NCBI RefSeq assembly: GCF_024172095.1
Contig: NZ_JAMZDX010000004.1
Coordinates: forward strand, 868,001-932,000
DNA length: 64,000 bases
Direction: 5' to 3'
Source: Kitasatospora cinereorecta
GTDB lineage: Bacteria; Actinomycetota; Actinomycetes; Streptomycetales; Streptomycetaceae
Every line of letters begins with the position of its first letter. Position 1 is the first letter of the stretch. A program made the position numbers and the translations under genes. The notes under the pieces were generated by a model, which saw nothing but the letters and a program-made list of their open reading frames with translations, was not told the DNA's origin and searched no databases. This document shows positions 17,053 to 26,261 of this stretch, piece after piece.

Positions 17053-17628
17053 TCAGAGCCCGGGGACCTGGTAGCCGTTCAGGTACCAGAGCGCGCCCGA
17101 GTACCACATCAGGCCGATCGCGCAGACCAGCACACCGCCCGCGAGCGGCAGCGCCCAGCCCGGCAGCCGGCGGTGCCGCACCACGATCACCTTGGCCACG
17201 AACGCGCCGTAGAGCACGCACCCGGTGATCGAGTGGAGCGCCACCCGGGGGCTGGTCAGCTGCACGCCGTAGGTGACCAGGCAGTGCTCGGCGATCGGCA
17301 GCGAGACCAGGAAGGCGAGCAGCCCGACCAGGCGGTGGACCTTCGGCACGGGCCCCGGCGCGGGCCGGGGCGCGCCCGGCAGCCGGCCGTAGATCCACAG
17401 CGCCAGCACCACCTGGACCAGCGCCAGGCCGAACAGTGCGGTGCCCAGCTGGGCCTTCAGCCGGTTGGCGTCGTCGCCCTCCTGGCCGAAGATGCTGCTG
17501 GTGTAGTCGGGCGTGTGGGCGCGGCCGAACCAGTACAGGCCGAGCGTGACCGCCACCGGCAGGAGCGCCCACAGCAGCACCTGCCACGGCCGGATCCGGG
17601 GCAGGTCGTCGGGAACGGTCGGTCGCAT
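17053..17628 (-). CDS. DUF6529-family membrane protein
   Basis: 191 residues, five membrane helices with conserved His in KVHRLVGL, IAEHCLV, ALHSITG and RHRRLPGW, suggesting a b-type haem-binding or ferric-reductase-like bundle. The block RVALHSITGCVLYGAFVAKVIVV matches DUF6529. GAGGAG lies 7 bases before ATG 17628. Likely operon with the downstream COG4315 lipoprotein, so a small electron-transfer pair is plausible (inference). Confidence 0.78.
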   Translation of the reverse strand: MRPTVPDDLPRIRPWQVLLWALLPVAVTLGLYWFGRAHTPDYTSSIFGQEGDDANRLKAQLGTALFGLALVQVVLALWIYGRLPGAPRPAPGPVPKVHRLVGLLAFLVSLPIAEHCLVTYGVQLTSPRVALHSITGCVLYGAFVAKVIVVRHRRLPGWALPLAGGVLVCAIGLMWYSGALWYLNGYQVPGL

Positions 17629-17826
17629 CGGCACTCCTCGGGACGATCGGCGGTCCCTCACCATCTGCCACCGGCTCCGCCCCACGTCCATCAGGCGCGC
17701 CGACGACCTCGACCCGGGCACATCGCACGACGACTCGCGAGCGGAGAGTCACCGGTCCACCACCCACCGCGAGGTAGCGTCGTGGCTCGACACCACGAAG
17801 GACTCGACACCACGACGGAGGACATC

Positions 17827-18513
17827 ATGGCCGGCAAGGCAAGCATCGTCTTCGCCCACGGACTGTGGGCCGACGGGTCGTGCTTCAGCAAGCTCATCCC
17901 CGCACTCCAGGCCGAAGGCCACGAGGTGTCCGCCTCGCAGCACGGCCTCGACTCGCTCGCGGGCGACGTCGCCTGCGTCACCCGCTCCATCGAGCACGTC
18001 CCCGGGCCGGTCGTGCTCGTCGGCCACTCCTACGGCGGCACGCTGATCACCAAGGCCGGCACCCACGACCGGGTGGGCGCCCTGGTCTACATCGCCGCGC
18101 TCGCCCCCGACGAGGGCGAGACCTCGCAGGAGCAGCTGGACAGGTTCCCGCAGACGCCCGTGTTCGACCACATCGACGTCGCCGACGGCCGGATCTGGCT
18201 CCTCGAGTCGGGTATCGGCGACTTCTGCGGCGATCTGCCTCCGGCCGAGCAGAAGCTCGTCCTCGCGACGGGCGCCGTACCGGTGCCCGACCTGTTCGCC
18301 CAGCAGGTGCCGGGCACGGCCTGGCGCACGAAGCCGAGCTGGTACATCGTCGCGAACAACGACCGCACCGTGCCCCCGGACCTGGAGCGTTCGTCCGCCG
18401 AACGCATCGGCGCCAAGACATACGCCGTCGACAGCAGCCACGTGCCCATGCTCTCCCACCCCGACCTCGTCCTCGACGTCATCCGCGACGCCGCCAAGAC
18501 CCTCGAGACGTGA
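17827..18513 (+). CDS. Alpha/beta-fold hydrolase (EstC/salicylate-esterase-like)
   Basis: 228 residues. IVFAHGLWADGSCFSKLIP at the N-terminus, nucleophile elbow VLVGHSYGGTLI, ALVYIAALAPDEGET, acid near NNDRTVPP, catalytic His in DSSHVPMLSHP. This is the compact esterase subfamily common in actinomycetes. GGAGG lies 6 bases before the ATG. The leader contains a repeated CTCGACACCACGA (about 17788-17816), possibly a regulator site. Confidence 0.88.
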   Translation: MAGKASIVFAHGLWADGSCFSKLIPALQAEGHEVSASQHGLDSLAGDVACVTRSIEHVPGPVVLVGHSYGGTLITKAGTHDRVGALVYIAALAPDEGETSQEQLDRFPQTPVFDHIDVADGRIWLLESGIGDFCGDLPPAEQKLVLATGAVPVPDLFAQQVPGTAWRTKPSWYIVANNDRTVPPDLERSSAERIGAKTYAVDSSHVPMLSHPDLVLDVIRDAAKTLET

Positions 18514-18539
18514 ATCCCCTCACCCGAGCCGGAATTCCC

Positions 18540-18571
18540 GGGGCCCCGACCGGTCGACCGATCGGGGCCCC
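18540..18571. terminator. Strong hairpin terminator after the esterase
   Basis: 10-bp perfect stem GGGGCCCCGA/TCGGGGCCCC, with an inner CGGT/ACCG stem, followed by a T/A-containing tail (GCATTTCATT). It starts 27 bp after the esterase stop and can also serve the opposite strand. Confidence 0.75.
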
Positions 18572-18688
18572 GCATTTCATTGCATCACTCCCACTGAGCG
18601 GAGAATGGACCGGCGCCACCCGGACCGGCCGATGAATTCACGGCCATCCTTCGAGCAATGGCGCCCGAATTCCCCCTCCGCTTTCTTC

Positions 18689-19504
18689 CTAGTACCCACC
18701 ACTGTAGGTGTACGTGCCGTTGGCACGCTCGTACAGGTGGACCCACGGGAACTTCTGGAAGCTGCCGATTTCGACGTGGGTGGGGTCGTACTTCATCGTG
18801 CCCTTGCGCCAGGTCTGCAGGCCGCCCTTGGCGTTGTTGTTCCAGGTGTAGAAGGACGGGCCCTTCTTGCCGGTCAGGTCCTGACCCTCCCAGGACCAGC
18901 CGAGCGCCTGCGCCCAGGTGTAGACCTTGTGGTTGACGTACGGGTCGGCATCGTGGTTGGTGACCGTCCGACCGTTGTAGCAGTACTGCTCGCCCACCTG
19001 GTAGTACCAGAGCTTGGCGCCTGCGGCGTTCTTCGCCGTCACGGTGACCGTCGGGCCGTTGCCCTGGTAGCACCACTTGGTCAGCGCCACGATCGGGTCG
19101 CTCGGGTCCGCCGCGTCACCGGCGTCGGCGCCGGCCGTCTCACCGGGGAGCAGCGCGCCCGGTGCGGTGACGACGGGCTTGCCCGGGTCGTCCATGGTGG
19201 TGGTGGTCTCGGTCGCGTACGCGACCCAGTCGCCGGAGGAGAGCAGTGCGCTGATCTTGTCGGAGGTTTCGCCGTTCTTCTCGGCCGCGGCCTTGAAGGT
19301 CTGGGTCTCCGCGTAGACCGCCGCCTCGGCCGCGGTGACCGGAGCCGCTTCCAGATTGGCGAGGTGAGCCTCGTAGACCGCCCGCTTCGCCACCGCGTCC
19401 GATATCGCCGAGTCGCCGTCGGCCGCATTCGCCGTGCCGGTGAGGCAGGCGGTCACAACCGCGGCCATGGAAATTCCCGTGAGTACACGTGCCTTGATTC
19501 GCAT
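18689..19504 (-). CDS. Secreted protein of unknown function
   Basis: 271 residues; Sec signal peptide ending in TANA (about residue 27). Residues 30-100 are Ala/Glu-rich helix; residues ~130-271 are aromatic- and Cys-rich beta-like (TKWCYQGNGP, KLWYYQVGEQYCYNG, WSWEGQ, SFYTWNNNAKGG, FPWVHLYERANG), resembling secreted beta-sandwich domains of unknown role. Its upstream region is unusually A+T-rich for this window. Start uncertain: ATG 19504 or 19516; neither has a ribosome site. Confidence 0.72.
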   Translation of the reverse strand: MRIKARVLTGISMAAVVTACLTGTANAADGDSAISDAVAKRAVYEAHLANLEAAPVTAAEAAVYAETQTFKAAAEKNGETSDKISALLSSGDWVAYATETTTTMDDPGKPVVTAPGALLPGETAGADAGDAADPSDPIVALTKWCYQGNGPTVTVTAKNAAGAKLWYYQVGEQYCYNGRTVTNHDADPYVNHKVYTWAQALGWSWEGQDLTGKKGPSFYTWNNNAKGGLQTWRKGTMKYDPTHVEIGSFQKFPWVHLYERANGTYTYSGGY

Positions 19505-19809
19505 GACTATGAACATATGGCTTGTGCGTGTGAAGGAACAGTGGATCTGAGCAAGATCAGAGCTTGATACTTCACCTGGTCAACCATAAGGACGACTCTG
19601 TCCACGAACGTCTCACCTATCGCAGATGATCTTATTGATGATCCATGGTGCGCATTTGTCCGAGTTCGGCCGCTACTCCAACCGTCGCACCCGTCACGGA
19701 ATGTGACGTCCCATCAGATCCGTATCGCCCGGCGACGGCATCAAGGCCTCACCTCGTCACCCGGACCGTTCCGCGCCGGCTGTCGGCGCGGTGTGGGAGG
19801 GTGCCGCCC
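19505..19809. other. AT-richer intergenic region
   Basis: About 300 bp, noticeably less G+C-rich than its surroundings between 19500 and 19700. No gene supported. Probably holds the divergent promoters of the secreted protein and the SMI1/KNR4 gene. Confidence 0.45.
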
Positions 19810-20451
19810 ATGAACGAGAGCATGCACGGAGCAGCCCTGATCGACCGGGTGATCGCCCACGTCACGCAGGACGGCTGGCCCTCCGCCGACGCGCCGGACA
19901 TCACCGAACCCGTGCCGCTCGCGCCCGAGGTGATCGACCGCCTGCGGCTGGCCGGCGACCGGCCGCTCCCGCCGAGCCTGCGCCGGTGGCTCGCCTTCGA
20001 CAGCTCCTGGCTGAGCGACATCGGCTGGTACGACGACGAGCGGGCGCCGGACCTCGAGGGTCGCGCGCTCGGCGAGACGGCCGAGTGGATGTACGGCACC
20101 GGCGGTGTCATGGTCGGCATGTTCGGCGACTTCGAGACGCTGCTGCCGTCGCCGTGCCTTCCGCTCGTCGGCGGCAGCGACTCCCGCCGCCTGCTCTACC
20201 TCGGCCGACCCGACTCCACCGGCGAGTACCCGGTGCTGGTCACCGACATCGACGACCTGCCGTACGTCGCCGTGATGTACCCCGGCCTCGACGTCTACCT
20301 CGCCGACCTCGCGGGCGTCATCGACCTGGACTTCGACACCTACACCGGCCTGATGGACCATCCCGAGTACGGCCCCCGGATGCAGGAGCACGCGGAGAAC
20401 ACCCAACTCGGCCCCGACGGACTCGAGTTCCAGGACCTCGACCTGCTGTGA
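19810..20451 (+). CDS. SMI1/KNR4-superfamily protein
   Basis: 213 residues. PLPPSLRRWLAFDSSWL is the SMI1/KNR4 N-terminal signature; LPLVGGSDSRRLLYLGRPDSTGEYPVLVTDIDDLPYVAVMYPGLDVYLADLAG continues the fold. In bacteria this superfamily contains many immunity proteins for polymorphic toxins. No toxin gene adjoins it, so it is either an orphan immunity or a housekeeping member. GGGAGGG lies 8 bases before ATG. Confidence 0.78.
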   Translation: MNESMHGAALIDRVIAHVTQDGWPSADAPDITEPVPLAPEVIDRLRLAGDRPLPPSLRRWLAFDSSWLSDIGWYDDERAPDLEGRALGETAEWMYGTGGVMVGMFGDFETLLPSPCLPLVGGSDSRRLLYLGRPDSTGEYPVLVTDIDDLPYVAVMYPGLDVYLADLAGVIDLDFDTYTGLMDHPEYGPRMQEHAENTQLGPDGLEFQDLDLL

Positions 20452-20578
20452 CGGAAGTCGGTGTCTCGCGCGGGACCGCCCGTGCGAGGCACCGAACGGC
20501 CTGCCCCCGACGGGCCATTGCGTAGGTTCGTCTACCCTCTGCCGAGGATCATGCATCGAGTTCGAGGGGGTGCCGGCC

Positions 20579-21208
20579 ATGGACGTCCCAGGCCTGGTCG
20601 AGGTGGCGTCGGCAGACGAGCTGAGCGAGCTGCTCGGAGAACCGACGCCGACAGCCGCCGACAAAGTGCGGACCAGCCTCCACGACCACGACAAGCAGTG
20701 GCTGGCCGCCTCGCCCTTCTGCCTGATCTCCACATCGGCGGCCGACGGCAGCTGCGACACCTCACCCAAGGGCGATCCGGCCGGCTTCACCCACGTCCTC
20801 GACGACCGCACGATCGCCCTGCCCGACCGGCCCGGCAACCGCCGCGCCGACGGGTTCCGCAACATCCTCACCAACCCCCACGTCGGCCTGCTCTTCCTGA
20901 TCCCCGGCCGCGCCGACACACTCCGCATCAACGGCCGCGCCCGCATCCTCCGCGACGCCCCGTTCTTCGACCGCATGACGGTCAAGGGCAACCGCCCCCG
21001 TCTGGCCCTCCTGGTCGACATCGACGAAGTCTTCTACCACTGCCCGAAAGCCCTGCTGCGCGCCGGACTCTGGAAGACCGCCACCTGGAACCCCGACGCT
21101 GCCCCGTCGCGCGCCGTGATCGCCAAGACCCTCGAACACCGCCCCGAAACCCTCGAAGACCTCGAGCGCCACTACGGCCCCCGGTACGACGAAGGCCTCT
21201 ACACCTGA
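20579..21208 (+). CDS. Pyridoxamine-5'-phosphate-oxidase-fold flavoprotein (MSMEG_1061-like)
   Basis: 209 residues. FCLISTSAADGSCDTSPKGDPAGF, IALPDRPGNRRADGFRNILTNPHVGLLFLIPGRADTLRINGRARI fit the split-barrel FMN/F420-binding PPOX class, MSMEG_1061-type. Predicted FMN- or F420-dependent reductase with unknown substrate. ATG 20579 chosen (GAGGGGG 8 bases upstream); GTG 20570 is also in frame. Confidence 0.87.
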   Translation: MDVPGLVEVASADELSELLGEPTPTAADKVRTSLHDHDKQWLAASPFCLISTSAADGSCDTSPKGDPAGFTHVLDDRTIALPDRPGNRRADGFRNILTNPHVGLLFLIPGRADTLRINGRARILRDAPFFDRMTVKGNRPRLALLVDIDEVFYHCPKALLRAGLWKTATWNPDAAPSRAVIAKTLEHRPETLEDLERHYGPRYDEGLYT

Positions 21209-21416
21209 GCCACGAAGGGCAAGCGTTGCCATGGGCGTCGAACTGCCCGTCCTGGACCGGGGCTGCGTGAGGCATGCCGCTGTCGGCTGCCTCCACCTCG
21301 ACGCGCCCGTCCTGCTCTACGAGCCCAACGCCAGTCCCGTCGCGTGCCGCAGCCGGCCTGCCCGACTGTCACACGAAGCTGACAGACTCTCAGGACCCTT
21401 GACGAGAAGGAGCTCC

Positions 21417-21869
21417 ATGAAGATGTCGATCCTCCCGCGCCCCGCCGGGCGCGGCGCTCTCGCCGCGGTCACCGCGGCCGTACTGATCACCTCCCTGGCC
21501 GGCTGTTCCGACGACAAGGAGACCATGGCGACCTGGGCGAAGAAGGGCGGCGGGCAACATGCCACCGCCATCGCGCAGGACGTGAAGACGCTGCTTGGGG
21601 CGAGCGATCCGTCGCCCACGAACGCCGAACACTGCCGCCAGGTGCTCGACGACGTGAAGGCGGCGAAGGCGTACCGCCCGATGCCCGACGAGGTCGCCCG
21701 CGCCAGCTGGGACCGGGCGCTCGGCCAGATGGAGACGGTCGCGGGCGACTGCGTGCGCAACGCGGGCGCCGGCAAGGCCGGGACCACGCTCAGCGCGGTC
21801 ATACCCGTCGAGGAGGCGGTCCATGAGTTCACCGACCGGTTCTCGCAGGATGTCGGCAACGCCCCTTGA
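21417..21869 (+). CDS. Putative lipoprotein
   Basis: 150 residues. Lipobox LAGC at about residue 28; mature part helical with two cysteines (NAEHCRQVL, AGDCVRNAG). No family recognised. ATG 21417 follows AGAAGGAG with good spacing. Confidence 0.75.
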   Translation: MKMSILPRPAGRGALAAVTAAVLITSLAGCSDDKETMATWAKKGGGQHATAIAQDVKTLLGASDPSPTNAEHCRQVLDDVKAAKAYRPMPDEVARASWDRALGQMETVAGDCVRNAGAGKAGTTLSAVIPVEEAVHEFTDRFSQDVGNAP

Positions 21870-21944
21870 GGGCGGGGAGCGCCGAATCGGCGGCCGGGCC
21901 GCGCCGCGAGCGGGAGTCACAGCGGCGGGCTCGGGGCGGCTTTC

Positions 21945-22484
21945 TCAGTCGTTCGTGCCGAGAGCCCGTCGGGCGGCGACCTGGAAGGCGCGGTCCGGTG
22001 CCCTCTTGGCGCCGGCCGCTGCCTTGAACCGGTCGGCGAAGTCGCCGACGTGGCCGGAGCCCTCGCGTATCGCGGTGTGCGTCCAGGCGGTGCAGATCAT
22101 CTCCCAGTCGTACATCACGTGCCGCAGGTCCTCCGCGGCGTCCACGACGTTCTGGGGCCCGGCCACGCCGACGTCGGCGACCGCGGCGCTGAACTGGGTC
22201 CAGGCGTTGTGGACGTCCTCGTGCCGGGCCTGCCACTCGGCCCGATCCGCATCGCGCTGCGCAAGCTGGTCGGCGGCCTTCCAGAGCGCGTTCGACAGCT
22301 GCTTCGTCGCCGTCAGGATGCCGCCGTACGCGGCGCGTCGGACCTCGTCCCGCCAGCGCTGCCGCTCCCGGTCATGCTGTCGCCGCTGCTGCCGGGCCTG
22401 ACCGGCCGCCGCGACGACTCCCCCGCCCAGGCCACCCAACGCCCCGACCGCGGCCCCGAAGACCGCCGCACTGCTCGCATCCAC
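21945..22484 (-). CDS. Hypothetical membrane-anchored helical protein
   Basis: 179 residues. One N-terminal Gly/Ala membrane helix (VFGAAVGALGGLGGGVVAAAG), then a basic stretch (RQQRRQHDRERQRWRDEVRR) and a long alpha-helical cytoplasmic body rich in Trp/Ala/Asp. No recognised domain. Convergent with the upstream lipoprotein gene. Confidence 0.65.
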   Translation of the reverse strand: MDASSAAVFGAAVGALGGLGGGVVAAAGQARQQRRQHDRERQRWRDEVRRAAYGGILTATKQLSNALWKAADQLAQRDADRAEWQARHEDVHNAWTQFSAAVADVGVAGPQNVVDAAEDLRHVMYDWEMICTAWTHTAIREGSGHVGDFADRFKAAAGAKRAPDRAFQVAARRALGTND

Positions 22485-22594
22485 CCCCGTATTCCAACCT
22501 ATTCACCCCGTCGAACACCAGACCGTTTCGCCGCCGGCCCGAGGACCGGAGGAGCGGCGTGCAGCGAGCGGCGCTCCCGGGCGGCACCGGGCGG

Positions 22595-23215
22595 CTACGG
22601 TCCGGCGGGGGCGCCGGGGCCTCCCGGCCGGATCGCGGTGCCGAACGGCCAGGCCTCGATGTCGCGGTAGCGGATCGGCCCGGGGCCGCGGCCGATGTTG
22701 CTGCCGACCAGGTGGAGGTGCTCGGCCCGCCACGGCCGGCCCGCGAATCCGGCGAGTCCGGCCGCGGCCTGCGGCACGCTGGTGGGATCGTCGCGGCGCG
22801 CCCGGGCCAGGGTCAGGTGGGGTTGCAGCGGACGCTCCCGGAAGTCGATCCCGCAGGAGCGGACCAGTGCCCGGACGTCGGTGGCGAGCAGGTGCAGGCC
22901 GTCCAGGTCGCCGTCGATTCCGCTCCACAGCAGTCGCTGGTCGAAGTGGCCGCCGCCGCGCAGGCTCAGCTGCAGGGCGGGGTGGGACGCCGCCCGGCCG
23001 GCCAGCACCGTCTGCAGCAACGGCACTGCGGTGGAGGGTAGTTCACCGAGGAAGGCCAGGGTGATGTGCCAGTCCTCGATGCGGTTCCAGCGCAGCCGCG
23101 GGTACCCCGTGCAGGCGGGCTCCAGGGCCCGGGCCAGTTCGTCCTTGGCGTCGTCGGGCGGGGCCAGTGCCACGAAGACACGCAGGGTCGAGGGCTCGGG
23201 GTGATCGTCCACCAC
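22595..23215 (-). CDS. thpR: 2'-5' RNA ligase family / RNA 2',3'-cyclic phosphodiesterase
   Basis: 206 residues with the two HxT motifs of the 2H phosphoesterase fold: WHITLAFLGEL and PHLTLARAR, about 85 residues apart, plus LRVFVALAPPDD at the start. These enzymes open 2',3'-cyclic phosphates on RNA. Start is one of two adjacent GTG codons (23215 or 23212). Possibly co-transcribed with the MBL gene 57 bp upstream. Confidence 0.9.
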   Translation of the reverse strand: MVDDHPEPSTLRVFVALAPPDDAKDELARALEPACTGYPRLRWNRIEDWHITLAFLGELPSTAVPLLQTVLAGRAASHPALQLSLRGGGHFDQRLLWSGIDGDLDGLHLLATDVRALVRSCGIDFRERPLQPHLTLARARRDDPTSVPQAAAGLAGFAGRPWRAEHLHLVGSNIGRGPGPIRYRDIEAWPFGTAIRPGGPGAPAGP

Positions 23216-23272
23216 GGATTTCTACCACCCCGCCGCAGGCCGCCGGCGGCCCCGGGGGTCCCCCGGCGGGGG

Positions 23273-24157
23273 TCAGGCATCCACCGGTCGCCAGGCGGGC
23301 CCGTTCCCGTCCTGCCGGACGTGTCCGAACACCACGTCGGCGAGGTGGACGCCGAAGCCGATCGTTCCGGGCTCGGCCAGTTCGGCGACGAGGCGGTGGC
23401 GCTGCTCCGCGGTCCGTGCGGGCTCGTGGTCGAAGGTCGAGGACCAGTCGGGGTGGTCGATCTGGATCGGCGCGTGGATGGCGTCGCCGAAGGCGATCAG
23501 TCGCCGTCCGCCGCCGGTGATGACGTACTCGGCGTGCCCGACGGTGTGACCGGGGACGATCCGCACCCGGACGCCGGGAAAGACCTCCTGCCCGTCCTCG
23601 ATCGTCCGTACGCGCCGGCCGAGGGCCGCGACCTGCTCGGTCATGCCCTGGGCTTCGAGGAGGTCGCGGCCGTCCCACTCCGGCCCGGAGATCAGGTGGT
23701 CCGCGCGGGCGAACACCGACCCGCCGTCGCCGGGGGTCGGGTGGCAGGCCCAGCCGATGTGGTCGACGTGGAGGTGGGTGAACGCCACCGCTTCGATGTC
23801 CTCGGGGGCGCGGCCGAGGTCGGCGAGGTTCTGCAGGAGCGCACCGCCGTGGAGCGCGGCCAGCGGACCGTCCGGGAACGCGAGGGCCTTCGGGCCGAAG
23901 CCGGTGTCGATCAGCAGGGCCCGGTCGTCCCGTTCCACCAGCAGGGCGCCGACGCTCCCGACCAGGTGGCCGTCCTCGTCCAGGTGGTCGGGGTGCGCGG
24001 CCCACACCTCGTCGGTGGTGGCCGGGAGGAGGGCCAGGGGCCGCAGGCGGACGTCGCCGTCCGGCACGTACGAGACCTTGAGGTCGCCCAGCCGCAGCGA
24101 GCGGATGCCGGCCGGTCGGCTCAGTCGCGGCTGTCGTTCCTGCGTCAGATCGTTCAT
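23273..24157 (-). CDS. MBL-fold metallohydrolase
   Basis: 294 residues. Metal-binding THLHVDHIGWA, further ligands in VPGHTVGHAEYVI and FGDAIHAP, LLIDTGFGPKAL. Resembles quorum-lactonase/arylsulfatase-like MBL hydrolases. ATG 24157 preceded by AGGGCGGGA. Divergent from a MarR gene, with a 19-bp palindrome in between, so induced when MarR is released by a ligand. Confidence 0.88.
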   Translation of the reverse strand: MNDLTQERQPRLSRPAGIRSLRLGDLKVSYVPDGDVRLRPLALLPATTDEVWAAHPDHLDEDGHLVGSVGALLVERDDRALLIDTGFGPKALAFPDGPLAALHGGALLQNLADLGRAPEDIEAVAFTHLHVDHIGWACHPTPGDGGSVFARADHLISGPEWDGRDLLEAQGMTEQVAALGRRVRTIEDGQEVFPGVRVRIVPGHTVGHAEYVITGGGRRLIAFGDAIHAPIQIDHPDWSSTFDHEPARTAEQRHRLVAELAEPGTIGFGVHLADVVFGHVRQDGNGPAWRPVDA

Positions 24158-24231
24158 GGTTCCCGCCCTGTGAGTCGTCGTCAGCTCGCCGCCCGGCGTT
24201 CCCGTGGCGGCAGCACCCACCATAAGCATCA

Positions 24232-24250
24232 AGCTTGAACCATTCAAGCT
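24232..24250. promoter_or_regulatory. MarR operator palindrome
   Basis: AGCTTGAA-CCA-TTCAAGCT, perfect 8-bp arms, in the spacer between the divergent MBL hydrolase (start 24157) and MarR (start 24290) genes, 40 bp before the MarR start. Confidence 0.65.
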
Positions 24251-24289
24251 GCAATTATCATGACTTGACGGAATTGATAGGGTGGCAGC

Positions 24290-24715
24290 ATGACGACGTC
24301 ACCGGAGCCACAGGTCATCGCCGAGCGGCAACTGTGCGGCCTGGTGACCGGGCTGGCCCAGCGAATCGCCGAGCACGTCCGCGAGCACGCCGCCGCCCTG
24401 GGGCTCACCGCGGCCCAGGCCACCGCGCTGCGGGAGATGAGCGGGCCGATGACCATGCGGGAGCTCGCCGAACGGATGAGCTGCGAGCCCTCCAACACCA
24501 CCTTCGTCATCGACAAGCTGGAGCAGCAGAACCTGGTGGAGCGCCGCCCGCACCCCACCGACCGCCGCGCCAAGCACCTGGTCCTCACCTCCGAGGGCGC
24601 CGAGCTGCGCACGCGCCTGCTCGAACGCCTCACCGAGGGCTCACCGCTGGCCGGCCTCGCCCCGCAGGACCAGCAGGCCCTGCACCGCCTGCTGGAGCAG
24701 GCCATCGGCCACTGA
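24290..24715 (+). CDS. MarR-family regulator of the MBL hydrolase
   Basis: 141 residues. MTMRELAERMSCEPSNTTFVIDKLEQQNLVERRPHPTDRRAKHLVLT (in two parts: recognition helix and wing) is a clear MarR winged helix. GGGTGG lies upstream of ATG. Cys15 and Cys73 are present (RQLCGL, MSCEPS), so thiol sensing is possible but unproven. Confidence 0.9.
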   Translation: MTTSPEPQVIAERQLCGLVTGLAQRIAEHVREHAAALGLTAAQATALREMSGPMTMRELAERMSCEPSNTTFVIDKLEQQNLVERRPHPTDRRAKHLVLTSEGAELRTRLLERLTEGSPLAGLAPQDQQALHRLLEQAIGH

Positions 24716-24720
24716 ACCCG

Positions 24721-24750
24721 CCCCGGTCCTGCCCTTGGCGGGGACCGGGG
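24721..24750. terminator. Hairpin terminator between convergent genes
   Basis: 9-bp stem CCCCGGTCC/GGACCGGGG, 12-nt loop, directly after the MarR stop and before the convergent DUF1203 gene end. Confidence 0.65.
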
Positions 24751-24777
24751 GCGGGGGCGGGAGCGGCGCGCGAGTGT

Positions 24778-25281
24778 TCACGGCCGGTCGACGCGGAAGT
24801 GGTAGCAGCCGTACTCGACGGCCCGGACGTGGACCTGGACGGTCTCCGGGTCGGCGAACGCCTCGGCGAGGGCCCGGTCGAAGCAGGCGTCGGCGTCCTC
24901 GGTCAGCTCCACCAGGCGGCCACCCGTGATGTGCCCGCGGCCGTCGTACCGCCGGAAGGCCCGCAGGGCGCCGGGGCGGGCCCACGGGTAGCCGAGGGCG
25001 CCCGCGTCCGGACCGCCGCAGTCCTCGGCATGGATGAAGATTGGGCCCTGCTCGTCGTACGCCCCGGGCTCGGCGCCCGTCTCCGCCGCCCACCGGCGCA
25101 GCGGGGCGTAGCTGACGAGGGCGATCCGGTCGCCGACGGTGCTCGGGCGCAGGCAGCAGCGGAGCGGGGCGCCGCCCTCGCCGTCGGGGTACGGGGTCGT
25201 CGGACGGCCCGCGTCGTCGCGGACGCGGAGCTGCTGCAGGGCGGTAGGGGTGATGGGCCGGGGTCGGTAGGTCCTGGTCAT
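24778..25281 (-). CDS. DUF1203 protein
   Basis: 167 residues. CCLRPSTVGDRIALVSYAPL, GPIFIHAEDCGG and the C-terminal VEYGCYHFRV fit DUF1203, a family of unknown function with conserved Cys/His. ATG 25281 chosen because it begins the conserved region. Confidence 0.85.
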   Translation of the reverse strand: MTRTYRPRPITPTALQQLRVRDDAGRPTTPYPDGEGGAPLRCCLRPSTVGDRIALVSYAPLRRWAAETGAEPGAYDEQGPIFIHAEDCGGPDAGALGYPWARPGALRAFRRYDGRGHITGGRLVELTEDADACFDRALAEAFADPETVQVHVRAVEYGCYHFRVDRP

Positions 25282-25503
25282 GTCCGTCAGCCTCGCGCAG
25301 CGGGCCGCGGCGTGCTGGCGGGAATCCGACGGCGCCTTCGGCGCGGCCGCGCATCCGGACGAGCGGGCGGGTGGGCCTCCCGGGTGGGCGGGCGCGGCGT
25401 CGGGGATTCGGCCTCCGGTGGCGGCGCCGGCGAGGCAGACTGGCAGCAGGCACCCGCACCGCACCACGCGCCGCCGTCGAATCCGCCGGAGATCGGGTCA
25501 CCG

Positions 25504-26157
25504 ATGGACACCACACCGCAGGACCTGCTGGTCGTCGCCCTGGAGGCGGGGGCCGGCCCACCGCCGGAGCAGGGCGAGCTGTCGCTGGCGCTCGCCGGCG
25601 CCGAGCTGATCGATCTGCTCGACATCCGGGCCGTCCAGCTGGACGACACCCGGATCCTGCCCGGCGGTCCGACGCCCGTCGCCGACGGGCTGCTGGCCCA
25701 GGCCGCGGCGGCGGTCGTCCGACAGCCGCCGTTCGAGACGGTCGAGGACTGGCTGTGGCGGCGGGGCCGCCAACTCGCCGCCGCCTACGCAGCCGCGCTC
25801 GCGGCCACGCTCGGGAGCGCGATCGGGACAGCGCCCGGAACCGGCGGCCCGGCCCGCCGCCCCCGCTTCCACCGCGCGAACGCGGCGCAGCCCGGCGGCC
25901 CGACGCCGACCGACGCCGCCGGACGCCGTGCGGCGCTGGACCGTTGGGAGTCGCGCGAGCCCGTCCTCACCGCCCTCGCGGCAGCCGTCGGCGTCGAAGG
26001 GCTGCCACCAGGCCGGCAACCGGACATCACCGACGACGACGTGGCCACCGTCCTCGCCGCGGTCAACGACGCGGTCCAGGAGCTGGACGCCGTACGGCAG
26101 CGCCGCGCCATCGAGGAGGCGGCGTTCGCCAACATCTGGCGCGGCGGCGCCGGTTGA
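25504..26157 (+). CDS. GPP34 (GOLPH3-like) family protein
   Basis: 217 residues. Start DTTPQDLLVVALE, then LSLALAGAELIDLLDIRAVQLDDTRILP, as in the GPP34 family, which in eukaryotes binds phosphatidylinositol-4-phosphate on Golgi membranes. Streptomycetes carry many copies of unknown function, possibly membrane-associated. GGAG lies 11 bases upstream of ATG. Confidence 0.85.
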   Translation: MDTTPQDLLVVALEAGAGPPPEQGELSLALAGAELIDLLDIRAVQLDDTRILPGGPTPVADGLLAQAAAAVVRQPPFETVEDWLWRRGRQLAAAYAAALAATLGSAIGTAPGTGGPARRPRFHRANAAQPGGPTPTDAAGRRAALDRWESREPVLTALAAAVGVEGLPPGRQPDITDDDVATVLAAVNDAVQELDAVRQRRAIEEAAFANIWRGGAG

Positions 26158-26261
26158 GGCTGGCGGCCGAGCAACTGCCGCCGAAACGCTGGTGCAGGCG
26201 TGTGCGATCGGGCCGGACGAGGCGGGTACGGCACGAGCGACATCCGGATCCTGACGCGACC

